Origin: Diphasiastrum complanatum
Taxonomy: Eukaryota; Streptophyta; Lycopodiopsida; Lycopodiales; Lycopodiaceae
DNA: 64,000 bases
Reading direction: 5' to 3'
NCBI GenBank assembly: GCA_029204225.1
Contig: CM055096.1
Span: forward strand, 32,499,076-32,563,075
Shown: one piece after another, positions 1 to 10,593 of the stretch
Layout: each line of letters opens with the position of its first letter
Position numbering within the stretch: the first letter of the stretch is position 1
Program-made: the position numbers and the translations under genes
Notes under the pieces: model-generated
Database searches by the model: none
Seen by the model: the letters and a program-made list of their open reading frames with translations, nothing else
What the model was told of the DNA's origin: nothing

Positions 1-590
1 AAACTAGCCAAAGTTTTGCATGTTTTGCTTTAGAGATTTTTAGTCAATCTTTTCACAAAGAAAGATAACGTGGACTTCAAAGTTGAGTTTGATTCAAAGT
101 CTAGCACTAGTGCCATAGACTTTCGAGTCCTTATTTGTCCCTGGCCTTCTTCATGTTGGAGTCTTCCCTTCCACCTCTAGAGCAGTGATAAAAACTCAAC
201 ACACAAACACATACAGTGCACGTGCGCGCGCACACACATACATGTGGACACGGACGCATATGTATAAATGTATCTAAACTTGTCAATGCTGGTAGGGACG
301 GTTGTATATAAATCTGATCTGCACCTACCCTTGGGTTCTGATAATGTGAGTAGGGATTTTGTAATATGTTTTCTGTGCAACACACACATTGTTGAATTGA
401 TGGTAGAGACTTCAATTGGGACTTCATAAAGTTTAAGTTTGCACTTTTTGCCTTATACTTGGCAGTATTCTGAACTTCATAACAATGTTATAATTGTTAG
501 CTGGTTTCCTGATTGAATTTCTGTAAGAATCTAACCGTTGTCATGAAGCGATGAGGCGAGTATCATTCTTTCTGTCTTTGTGTTTCACAG
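1..590. other. Intron sequence upstream of exon 1
   Basis: No coding homology seen. It holds a short CA/CG alternating purine-pyrimidine stretch (about 198-242), and a pyrimidine tract with AG acceptor leads into the exon at 591. The upstream CPSF160 exon could not be found here. Confidence 0.6.
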
Positions 591-722
591 TACAGAGTTT
601 CCAAAGTCAAAGATTAGTGTGGAGTTTGATGCAGCTAATGCCACATGGATATCACATGATGTTGCAATATTCTCAACAAAAACAGGAAATCTTTTCTTGT
701 TGTCGTTGGTGTTTGATGGCAG
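591..722 (+). CDS. CPSF160: CPSF160 exon 1 of window
   Basis: The acceptor follows a pyrimidine tract ending TTTCACAG and the donor is AG|GTAGAC. One base completes the upstream codon, then 43 codons follow and two bases (AG) are left over. The peptide includes FPKSKISVEFDAANATW, then VAIFSTKTGNLFLLSLVFDG, matching the plant CPSF160 segment where a beta-propeller strand precedes '(Y/F)DGR'. An alternative acceptor five bases on (after TACAG, exon from 596) would alter only the first residues; the window does not decide between them. The upstream exon is outside or not recognisable in 1-590. Confidence 0.9.
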
Positions 723-1392
723 GTAGACCTTTCTTGTTCTGTTATGTGCATACATTGTTGCAACTTATCATTTTGCTGAAACTTAATCGATATTCAGTTG
801 CAAGAACCAGGAAAGGAAAAACTGAGTAATAAACACTTTAGCAGAACTATTCTGATCAGAACTTTTGAAAAAGCTCTGATTCATGGTCAAATGTTCAGAA
901 TGTAAGTTGGCAGCTAAGCGCTTTCTAATTCCAAAAAGGTAAACATGGGGAGCTGTTTTCATGCCAAACACCAAAACTACCCAAAAGGGGTAAAAAAGAC
1001 ATTGCCAGTAAATGAGGCTGTAAAATAATGTTCTCAGAAGTCTTAGGCTTCCTGAATCCTGTCTTTGTTCAAGTAAGTTGTTCTTTTTGACAGAAGGCTC
1101 ACTGACATAGTTGCAGAGCTAACCTAGTGTTTGCTCCTAAGTTGCTATGTTTCGAAATGCGTATGTAACCCTTGATCTGGTACGGTCCAGAATACTGCTC
1201 CAAATAGTTTTTGAATATTACAGCTACCAAGATAGAATTTGAGTTTACACATTCATAGACTCAATATACTATAAGTAGGAAGGAACATCACTTAAAACAG
1301 AACAACTCTCTACCGCATTAGTATAGAAGCTGTTTAACCACAAGAATGTAATACAGACAAGAGATCTCAGAATCCCTATGTAGCACTAAATG

Positions 1393-2000
1393 AAAAGAAG
1401 TCTAGAAAAGGGTGAATAGTGGAAAGATACACCATATGTCAAGGAAAAAGGAGAAATATACATGGACATGGCTTTACCAAGGAGCTTGGAAGGTTTTTTG
1501 AAGGCTGTAACTTTAACGTGCAAAGATTTGAAGTTGCATAGATGGAGGACCATCGGTGCATGTTTATTACATTTCAGGGCTGTTTGTTTTGTTCCATATG
1601 TGCAGAACAGAATTTGCTCCATCTATACAAAAGCAAAATAAAGAAAAATTCTATATTTTATATTTTGGAACAGGAATGAGCAGAAAAGAAGTCTTAGAAA
1701 GGGTGAATAGCAGAAACATACACGAGATGTTCAAGGAAATAAAAGAGAAAAACACATAGACATAGCTTTACCAAGGAGATCGGAAGGGTGTTACTTAATG
1801 TGCAAGGAGATCGGAAGGGTGTTGAATGTTCTTTGAAGGTGTAACTTAATGTGCAAACATTTGAAGTTGCAAAGATGGAGGAAACAAGGATGCCCATTTG
1901 ATACATTTTAGGGTTTTTTGTTTCATTCCATATGGAGCAAAACTTGTTCCATATGTCTGAAACAAAATAAAAGATTGAATTTTTTAGATTTTATTTTTCA
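1393..2000. repeat. Tandem duplication of about 290 bp in intron 1
   Basis: The segment starting near 1393 (AGAAGTCTAGAAAAGGGTG) recurs near 1684 (AGAAGTCTTAGAAAGGGTG) and stays similar through landmarks such as CTTTACCAAGGAG, TTTGAAGTTGCA and TTCCATATG. The copies differ by substitutions and small indels, and the second holds its own short internal duplication around 1770-1830. No coding function is seen. The rest of intron 1 (723-2705) is AT-rich with no recognised element. Confidence 0.75.
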
Positions 2001-2705
2001 GCATTAAAAGAACCATCTTCTGCATGGAAAATGTGAAAATTTTCCACATTTTGTACATGATGGAAGTATGGAAGTTCTAATTTATTGTTAGTGCGCAATA
2101 TATCTCTCAAACAAAAGCATTACAAGATTTGTGGTTGCTTTATTTAAAATGGTGTAGAGTATTCACAGAGGTAGGAGTTTATCTAGGAGCCTAATAGATC
2201 AGAGAATGAGTGTGAAAGCAAGATAGAAGTTCTAATTACAATATGGAACGGCTTCACATTCACAAGTGATTTTGGAAATAGGTCGATTTTTTTCAGTTGG
2301 GAGGGTATTGTGTGCAGTAACTGCTCAGGAGTTGTCACGTCATTATGGTGACTAGTCTATATTATGTGAGTATACTGTAGTACTAGCATAGCTCAGACTT
2401 TGGCACTTGCCACTGTAGTGAATAGTTCGCATTGTGTAAGTAGACTGTAGTACTAAGAAGCTTATATGAAATGGAAAAATATTATACTATGTTCTGATAT
2501 TCTAACGTTATATAAAAAAATTGGCAACTTTTAGAATAGATCAATGTTTTTTGGGAGGACCCAATTCTGGTTCGCTGATTTTTTTGTTTATGAATAGGGC
2601 GACTATGAAAAGGCGAGAAAGCTTAGCTTAGAAATGTGTGCAATATGTTATGCTAAGCTCCTAGACGGTTTGAAGATAATCACTGTTACGATATGTATGT
2701 GGCAG

Positions 2706-2757
2706 GATTGTACAAAGGCTGGAGCTGTCAAAATCAAGGGCATCGGTGTTGTCATCG
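2706..2757 (+). CDS. CPSF160: CPSF160 exon 2 of window
   Basis: A 52-base exon. Its first base completes the Arg codon begun by the AG at the end of the previous exon (GGC AG|G), then it reads IVQRLELSKSRASVLSS and ends at TCG|GTAACT. In plant CPSF160 this is the '(R)AVQRLDLSKSKASVLAS' stretch. Codon phase is 0 at its 3' end. Confidence 0.93.
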
Positions 2758-2899
2758 GTAACTATGGGATGGAGTTTGTTTTGTAGAATGATAGATTTGT
2801 TTGTCTCTTTGGTTAAAGTCTATGGAGCATTTGCTAACATTGGCATCGTTGATAGACTTGTAACATGGAATTCATCTGTTTTTGCATCCTTATGCAAAG

Positions 2900-3028
2900 T
2901 GCATATGCACAGTTGGCGACACCTTTTTCTTCTTAGGTAGCCGCCTTGGAGACAGCCTTTTAGTACAATTCATCACTGGTTCAAGTTCCACAGAGCCCCT
3001 TGTGAATTTGAAGACCTTGAAAGATGAG
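2900..3028 (+). CDS. CPSF160: CPSF160 exon 3 of window
   Basis: Begins after TGCAAAG, in phase 0, and runs 43 codons to GAG|GTACTC. It carries the conserved block FFFLGSRLGDSLLVQF. The acceptor at 2899/2900 is preferred over the nearby CACAG at 2908-2912 because only the former keeps the reading frame and the expected number of residues between VLSS and VGD. The preceding intron is only 142 bp, in sharp contrast with the 14.2-kb intron that follows. Confidence 0.93.
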
Positions 3029-4140
3029 GTACTCCCATCTTTGTCACTTGTTTTACTTACATGTTTTGTTATAACCTGCTAGCGCCACAACTTTGCTATA
3101 AAGTTGACCTGCTCGGGGTTTTGTGTTGGTAGTTTTTTTGCATGTGATGATTTTGAAGGTTGTTATTACATTGTAGCAGCTAGGATAGATCATGATCTGT
3201 TATTGTGACACAAATGCTTATTGTAATGTCCAGGCTCTAGTCTATTTTGTAATTGTGTTGCTGTAATAAGTTAAGATGCCTTCTTCTATCATCTTCGTTT
3301 TATGTCATGATCAGTTAGGGTTTTATAATCTCATATTATAGAAAAGGATGAGTGATGTGCTATCCGAGACTTAACTGCATCACCTCATTGTTATGCTTTC
3401 TGAATGTAACTGGGGTAGTGGCTTTCTTCTGACTAGCATTCTTACGGTGACCACTGTTCTGTACAAGGGATGTTGCGCTTCCTTTTAGTTTTGCAGATTT
3501 GTATGCTCACAATTTCCTTTGTTCTTCTTTTTCTCTCAAAGTCTTCTGATCTTCAGTCATCAATGAGGGGATATACAGAACAATTTGTCTTTTAGTCATT
3601 CTACTCTAATAGCTGATCATCCTTGTAGGTGTTATCTCCCATTGGTAATTGGAAGGTTTGCTTAGACTTCGACCTTGATTATTTTATCTCTTAGTCGTTC
3701 TTTCTGTTGTGTTTGTATGCATATGTTGTTGGTCACATTTCCTGATCAAATGGTGTAGGTGGAAATATTTGGGCCAGCATATTTTTCCCATCATTGGCAA
3801 GTATTCATGGGCAAGTCTTTGTTGGCACTTGTTGCTCATGCTAGTGTGTGTACAACATTAGGTGGTGTATGTGCTTATGATGTTATTGTATTCCACAATC
3901 ATTTATTTGAAATACACTATGAACGATTACTAATACTCCATAGGTGAGGATGTATAGCTACTTAGCTTCTTACAAAAATATTTATAGAATAAAATAATAT
4001 TGGTGTCCACTGTCTATATTTATATAATTCAAGTCGTATATCTACAATCTACGTATGAGAAGGTGTCACGACACTTAATCAAAGGCATGCTTGAATTCAA
4101 CAAAACCATACACTCTCTTTTTGAATTTGGCCTCCACTCT
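3029..4140. other. Unannotated start of intron 3
   Basis: AT-rich, many stops, no recognised protein, RNA or terminal-repeat structure. It ends at the first GA tract of a LINE chain. Confidence 0.6.
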
Positions 4141-4193
4141 GAGAGAGAGAAAAAGCTTTATTAATGTCTTCTAAATGCCAAAAAGGCATATAA

Positions 4194-4196
<3 letters not shown>

Positions 4197-4286
<90 letters not shown>
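4197..4286. repeat. (GA)n microsatellite, LINE tail
   Basis: Nearly pure GA tract between two LINE 3' stubs. On the minus strand it is the (TC)n tail of the second stub. The long Ser-Leu open frames across it are repeat artefacts. Confidence 0.9.
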
Positions 4287-4328
4287 AAAGCTTTATTAAT
4301 GTCTTCTAAATGCCAAAAAGGCATATAA

Positions 4329-4448
<120 letters not shown>

Positions 4449-4836
4449 AAAGATTTTATTAATGTCCTTGAATACCCTAAGGTACATAGGACTGAGAAAA
4501 GGTACATGTCAAGTGTGCACATAGGAGCTTAAAGCTCAATCATCTATGAAACAATAACTGCAAATACAATGCATAAAGGCGGCTGGCCCAGTCAGGATCC
4601 AATAGCCTGGAATCGTATATCATGATGCCCATCAGCATGGAAGAAATGGTGGATGGTATGCTGTGAAGGTGTCATTAGATGTGCCCTGGACCTCTGTCGC
4701 CGGATAGGCTGTCGGTGTTGTCTCTGCTGCCGTGGCGCTCTGGGCTGTGGTCTAATAGCTGGCTGTCTCTCTGGCCGTCGACATGGTCTCTGATGCCGAT
4801 GTACGAAGGAATCAGGAATCTTGGCCTCTCCATCTG

Positions 4837-7800
4837 AAGAAGAAGAAGAAGAAGAAGAACAAGAAGAAGAAGAGGAAAGAGTTTATTAATGTCTATCAAG
4901 TGCCCGTGGGCACAAAAGACAAAACACAATACATACAAAGTAGGAGCAATGTCCATATGAGGACTTATTTCTAGAAACTATCTCTCTACCGAAAGTCAAC
5001 TAAGTACGAATAAAACAACAATCTCACATCATGCAAGAAGGAGATGCAAGAGCTTAACCAACCGCTCTGCTGAGGTACAAAGGCAAGAGCTTAACCACCC
5101 ACTCTCCTGAGGCAAACATCTAAAGATCTCATGTAAAGAAACACCAGAAAAACTGAGTCACTGAGTGGCTGATCTGAAGAAGCGAGTGATAGGCTGTGAA
5201 GTGCGTGCTGGAGGCTGACGAACCACTCGGTAAGGCCGTTGTGAGGCTCTGGCTGACTGTGATGAACGGACTGCACGTCTCGGTCTGGAAGGTGGTCGCT
5301 GAGTCTTCACAGCCTTTTGTCGTGTCGGGACATCAAGTTCATCCTCTGAAACCTCCTCTCTATCCCTCTTCTATAAGAAATGTGTGATGAGAGTCTGACT
5401 ATTAACATCATTTGCCTCCGAAGGTAGAAGAGATGCTCGTAACGTAAACATCTCTCTCAATAGGAGTCCAACACATCTAGAGTCTGCATATGCCAAGAAA
5501 GAGCCAAGGGAGAGAGGAGTGTCTCTGTAGAGACAATAATAACGGCCTCGGATCTCATAATAAATAGGGCACCTGGAAATGAAATGTGACTCATCCTCTA
5601 CCTCGTACATCGAGCATAACTGGCAAATCCGCTGTGGTCTGGGTGTATCAGTATAACGACCAGTCTCGATAGCGAGTTGATGTGAGGAGACACGAAGTTG
5701 CCCAATACGGTATCGAAGACCATATGATAATGTCTGTGAGAGATACAACGGTAAGATAGGTAGCCCCATATCATCTAACTGTAGGAGGTGAGTGCCGTAA
5801 AAATGCATCTTGGCTCTCTCTGGATCCAGCTGCGACCATACTGTCTGGATATGACTGCAATAAAGCTGACGCCGAATATAAGTATGAGTCCCACTAGGGA
5901 GAGCTGATATAGATATCCCCCATTTGCCAAGAAACTCAGAGACATCTCCAAACCATGACGACTTAGCCCGCTGACTAGCAATAGACCGAGATGAAGTATA
6001 AGTAGCAACCAGATATCTGGAAATGTCCATATCGACTAGCCTATGTAAAAATATGACAATCCGGAACATAGCCTCAACAACCATAGGTGGAGATGCAAAC
6101 TCTGCTAGTATAATGTCATGAGGAACCTGAGGCCTTCGCATGGATCATCCGGCCAAGCATGAGAATCTGTAACCGAGTGATGTCTCTCCATGTACCCGTA
6201 GAGAGCCCAGGACACCAAGCCTCCGCTGAATACATAGCCACCGGAGAGAGAATAATAGAAAAGAGCAAACAACGTGTAGCGGGGTCGTGAACATAAAGGG
6301 CCGTCTCTCCATCTGCACAAGGGCAGTGTGTCCCTTACGCAGGGGAGCTGTGGATGCCGGTCGAAAAGTAAGCAGAGGACTAGAAACGAGAACTCCGAGG
6401 TAAGTGTAAGAGGCAACTATCTCCAACTGCTGTCCATCATAATAAAAAGTATCGTCCCGCATATGCTGCCTATTGGTGTTGAACACCATGATCTCAGTCT
6501 TAGAGATTTTTATCGTAAAAAAAACCCCATTTCTGACAGAAACCATGTAAGACGTCCAGGTGTCTCTAAAGCCCTTTGGCTGAGATAGATAACAAGACAA
6601 TATCATCAGCATATAGGAGAATAGGTATGACAATATCTGCAAGAGGACAGCCATCGCCACCCTCCTCTTTGATAATTGGCTCGAGATCATCAATGTAGAG
6701 CGCAAAAAGAGTAGGAGAAAGGGGGCAACCCTGCTTCACACCAACTGTACTGTGAATCTGAGGTGACCATCATGTACCATCTTTTAGTCTAGCAAGAACC
6801 CTCTCATATAAGGTGGTAATAGAAGCAATAACCTCCTGTGAAAAGCCAAGTGAGAACAGGCGCTAAAGCAGAAGATGTCTAGGTACAGAGTCAAAAGCTT
6901 TGCGGAAATCCACAAAGCAACAATAAATCCGTTGCTTCCGATGCTTAGCCTCCTCAATGATACATCTCAAAATAAAAATTTGATCCGTAACCAGTCCTGA
7001 AACCTGCCTGTCCAAGAGCATGTAATCCATCCGCTTCTGCTTTTGAGCTAACAATAGACTGCAGGATCGAGCCAAAAAGCTTAGCCATGATATGACTAAT
7101 CATAATAGTACAGTAATTTTCCACGTTCATTGGATCACCGGCTTTAAGTATAGGGTGTAGCAGGTTAGTGCACCAGGCAGTAGGGAAACCAAACATAACA
7201 GCTTGATTGAAGATGTGAGAGATGTATGGGGAAACTATATGAGCCACAGGTTCGAGAAAATCAGCACTAAGTGAGTCAATATCTTCAGCTTTGTGATTTT
7301 GGGCGCGCTTGATAGCCTCTTCAATCAAAGAAGGGGTGAACATTGTAAAATCAGTAGGTCTCAATGAGCGAGTGATAGGGGAAGAATCGGTAGTATAGAG
7401 GCGTGTAGCATACTCCACCCAAGACTTGATAGGAATAGGAGCAATCGTAAAAGACTTCTTAGAGAAGGTCTTCCAAAAATAAGATGAAGAAGATGAAACA
7501 AGAGCATCTATCAGTTTTTGACCTTTTTTTTTGCAAGTATGCCTTCTTCTTTTCCTCACAAGTGTGCGGTATATTTCTTCTTTTTGAGCAAGTGATGTGG
7601 GAGAATGAAACATGGCATGCACCACCTGCTTATGCATAAGAGAGCATTGTGTATTATACCATCTATTATGCACACGTCTATGAGTGGAGTTAAGCCTTAT
7701 GGGATGTGAAGAAGAAGCAGCATGTAGTAAAGATTGAGAAAGGAACGTGGTCTGGTTCTCAGCTGAGGATGAAAAGGGGAAGTCACGAAGGAGAGATCTC

Positions 7801-7890
7801 AATGAAGAAGAATAAGCAAAAATGCCATGGGTCAAAAACTTAATGCAGGGACGAGTGGTACGTGGTCGCGGTATATTGGGGTTAGGGGTG
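4837..7890 (-). mobile_element. LINE (non-LTR retrotransposon), 5'-truncated
   Basis: About 3 kb. The 3' end (low coordinates) has a (GAA)n/(TTC)n tail at about 4837-4876, then the terminal motif TTATTAATGTC and a GTGCCC/GGGCAC hairpin at 4900-4913. Moving leftward in coding sense, the element holds a region before the RT, the reverse transcriptase and a C-terminal Cys/His domain. The apurinic endonuclease domain expected upstream is missing: the sequence stops at about 7890, next to the LTR of Ty3 element A. The frame is broken by several frameshifts and stops. The RT with KAFDSVPRHLLL, the H/C-rich C-terminus and a simple-repeat tail rather than poly(A) suggest an L2/CR1-like clade; a tree would be needed to assign it. 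Confidence 0.88.
5371..7835 (-). pseudogene. LINE ORF2 remnant: RT and C-terminal zinc-binding domain
   Basis: Minus-strand open segments at 6954-7835, 6863-7075, 6145-6705 and 5371-6141 together cover an ORF2. The first carries the pre-RT linker (FTMFTPSLIEEAIKRAQNHK, then LHPILKAGDPMNVENY) and ends in LGQAGFRTGYG. The next holds YCCFVDFRKAFDSVPRHLLL. The third keeps the SKTEIMVFNTNRQHMR and SYTYLGVLVSSPLL regions after the catalytic loop. The last holds LRYRIGQLRVSSHQLAIETG and the CQLC....VEDESHFISRCP zinc-binding motif, then YYEIRGRYYCLYRDTPLS. Frames change at least three times, so no functional protein is encoded. Confidence 0.85.
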
Positions 7891-7896
7891 ACATGA

Positions 7897-8338
7897 AGTT
7901 ATGGACTCGGCTCATTACATTTGCCGCGTCCATTTACATTTACTTTACTTTATGCATAAGTAGGCCTTGGGCCTTTTTTATTCATTAGTGACACTTAGAC
8001 TATATGGTTGGCCTTTGGCCTTATTATTCATTATTAGGCCATTTGGACATATTACTGGAGAGTGGGGGCCTTCTTGGAGGGCGCACTATTTTCCCTCCCA
8101 GTTGGGCCCTAGCCACCAGAAGCTTCCTTTTAGGGCTTCCTCTTGGATATAAGTAGGGAAATTGTGTCATTTGTTATTCAGCTGATGATATTGATCTCTC
8201 TCTTTAGTCTCCTTAATCTCTCTCTTTCCTGCTTTCTAGGGTTAAGTCTTGCTTATGTGCCGCTTTCATAGCTTAAGTCTTGCTTATGTGATGCTTTCAT
8301 AGCTTAGCTCTAGATCAGCTATGGCTCTATTTCTAACT
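7897..8338 (+). repeat. 5' LTR of Ty3 element A
   Basis: The 442-bp repeat matches 13053-13462 and the LTR at 55524-55953. Comparing the three copies, shared sequence begins at AGTTATGGACTC; ends seen at two 5' LTRs are CTAACT, directly before the PBS. The termini therefore form AGTTA...TAACT and not the usual TG...CA. Confidence 0.88.
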
Positions 8339-8350
8339 TGGTATCAGAGC
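8339..8350 (+). promoter_or_regulatory. Primer binding site, initiator Met tRNA
   Basis: TGGTATCAGAGC directly after the 5' LTR, the standard complement to the 3' end of plant initiator Met tRNA used to prime minus-strand cDNA. Confidence 0.9.
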
Positions 8351-9044
8351 ACTTTCCTGATTGCTGAATTTCAGATCTGATTTTCTGATTGGGTGCCCAT
8401 TTTCCTTGCTGATTTTTCTCTCTTTGCTGAGGGCTTTCGTCTCTTTGCTTCAGCAACATTCAGCACAGTTTGGAGGAGGACCAGCTCCTATCAAAGCATT
8501 TTCCTTGGCGGAGCTTTAGCAGATAGTTAGCGGAAGTACTTCCGCTAAATTTGGCGGCCGGAAAAAAAAAATTATTATTTTTTTTTGGGCAGATTATTTC
8601 CGGCGCCCAAGTTCCAACCCTCTATCACCCATTTCCAGCTTGTTTGCAGGCTCTCCAGCGCCCAATTCCCTCATCTCTTTCGTCCGTTCCTCCTTCCATT
8701 TTCAGCCCTCTTTTCACTTTTGTTTGCATGCTGTCCAGCCGCTTCATACTTGTCACTTTCGTCCGTTTTTGTCTCCGTTTGCAGCCATTTTTCACACCTT
8801 GTTTGCAGGCTGTCCATCGCCCATCCTCAACCAAATTTCACGAAATTTCGACTCCGTTTGATACTCCAATTTGTCACTTGCCTCCTGGTTGTCCAGCGCA
8901 TTTTTACAACCTACTTTCACTTTTTTTTCATTTGCTGATTGCTGTCCTTTCTTAGTTGTGATAATAGTGGTTTTAATAGACTAATTTGGGGTGACGACAA
9001 GAGTCCGCTCTCTCAAGTTTTCGTCTATTCCTTCCACTATCATT
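8351..9044 (+). other. Leader of Ty3 element A
   Basis: Pyrimidine-rich untranslated leader with recurring phrases such as GCTGTCCAGCGCCC. It ends with TTGGGGTGACGACAAGAGTCC shortly before gag (given here as a landmark at about 8985-9006). Equivalent leaders occur in C (55966-56705), B (minus, about 28080-28760) and D (about 33060-33670). Confidence 0.7.
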
Positions 9045-10593
9045 ATGGCACATTCACCTACCCCGAGTGAGACTACTTAAGAAACCTTATCTGATCAGTT
9101 TCGCCGCATGGATGAGACCCTTTCTGGCCTCGTTCTTCGCTTTGATACCGTTATGACCGGCTTTGCTACTATGCAGTCACAGATTGATTCTTTACAGCCT
9201 CATGGTCCTGGTAAAGCTCCTGTTTTTCCTTCATTTGGGACTCCCCCTCCATTTGGATTTCCATCTTCCTCTGCTAGTCAGCCTGGTGGTGGACCGTTCA
9301 TTCCACCTAACCCATCTCCTGGTTTCTTTTCACGTCCCCCACTTCCTGAGCCACACTTTGCTCGAGACTTTCGTGATAGGGTACAGCTTGCTACCTATTT
9401 CGGTTCCTTTGACTGGAACTTATTAGAGAATTGGTTTGCTAAGCTTGACACATATTTTCAGATCTACCCTAAGACTGATCCTCAGAAGATCCAGTTGGCT
9501 GCTTTACATTTAGATGGACCCACGTGGCGAGTTTATAGAGCTGATCCTGATCGGGAAGGGCTCCATTTATGGCATACTTTTCGTCGTGACCTCCGTCATG
9601 CTATGATTGACCCTCAGTGGCTCGACCGCCAATGTGATACATCCCGTAGTCTCACTCAGACCAGTGATCTTGCTCCTTATACAGATCAGTTTATGGAGCT
9701 TTCTCATCTTTTCACAGATCTACAGTCCACTGAGCTTATTTCTCGTTACATTGCTGGGCTTCGTGGTGCTTTACGTTATGATGTTTCTCCCTTCCGTCCT
9801 CCCACACTTGTTGAGGCGATGTCTCTTGCCAGTACTTTACAGCATAAGTACTCTGACACTCTTCCTTCCCGCTTCTCCCGACCCCATCCTTCTGCTTCCT
9901 CTTTTCCCGCTGCGTCTATCCCTACACCTGCCCCTTCTGTTCCAGCTCTCTCCATTGTCCCTTCGTCTCCTCCTCCTCCGACTCCTCGACTTGCTTTTTT
10001 TGTCCGACGTTACACATCTGCAGAGTTCTCTGACCTTCAGCAGCAGCGTCTTTGCCTTCGTTGTAAGAGTCCTGACCATTTTGCCCATGATTGCCGTCAG
10101 CCTCTCCCTACTACTACTGCTGTTTTTTACCATGAGGGCACTACTCCAGATGATTCCGATATCTACATTCATATTTCTGATGAGCCTGACCTATCCTCTG
10201 AGCCTTCCACTAATTTACTTCCTGCTACTTGCCATGCTCAGCTTGCCTATGCTACTTGGACAGGGCGTCCTGGTCCTTGCTCCATTCAGTTACGTGTACG
10301 TATTACAGGTCGTGAGTATATTGCTTTAGTTGATACTGGCAGCACTCATACTTTTATTAGCAGTTATATCACTAGTCGGATACGTGCTTCACCTGTTCCT
10401 GCTTCACAGCCTCTCACAGTTGAAGTTGCCAGTTCCCATTCTTTTCCTAGTTCTCAGATGTTTCAGCGTTTACCATACTGCATTGGAGATTTTTCTGGAT
10501 AGGCAAATCTTTACATTATTCCTATGGAGTGTTATGATCTTATCCTTGGTGCTGATTGGTTTGCATCTCTTGGAGCTGTTACACTGGACTTGA
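9045..10593 (+). pseudogene. Gag-protease of Ty3 element A
   Basis: The natural start is ATG at 9045 (MAHSPTPSET), followed by an in-frame TAA at about 9077; the open stretch then runs from Met at 9108 to 10502. The capsid-like region includes RDRVQLATYFGSFDWNLLEN, WFAKLDTYFQIYPKTDPQKI and HAMIDPQWLDRQ. A CX2CX4HX4C zinc knuckle (CLRCKSPDHFAHDC) lies near residue 315 of the open stretch. The aspartic protease motif VDTGSTHTFI lies near residue 408. After a TAG at 10500, the same frame continues with YDLILGADWFASLGAVTLDL, the protease C-terminal part, before two adjacent stops. Roles: particle formation and polyprotein cleavage. It is disabled by the stops. Confidence 0.88.

Noticed and set aside
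2906-2913. Alternative exon 3 acceptor after CACAG
   Set aside because: It breaks the reading frame and shortens a conserved stretch; the acceptor at 2899/2900 keeps both.
8551-8955. Overlapping ORFs in the leader of element A
   Set aside because: Pyrimidine-rich untranslated leader; frames are not shared with the leader of element C.
9607-10329. Leucine-rich 240-residue ORF overlapping gag
   Set aside because: Shadow frame of the gag coding sequence; the zinc knuckle and protease are in the other frame.
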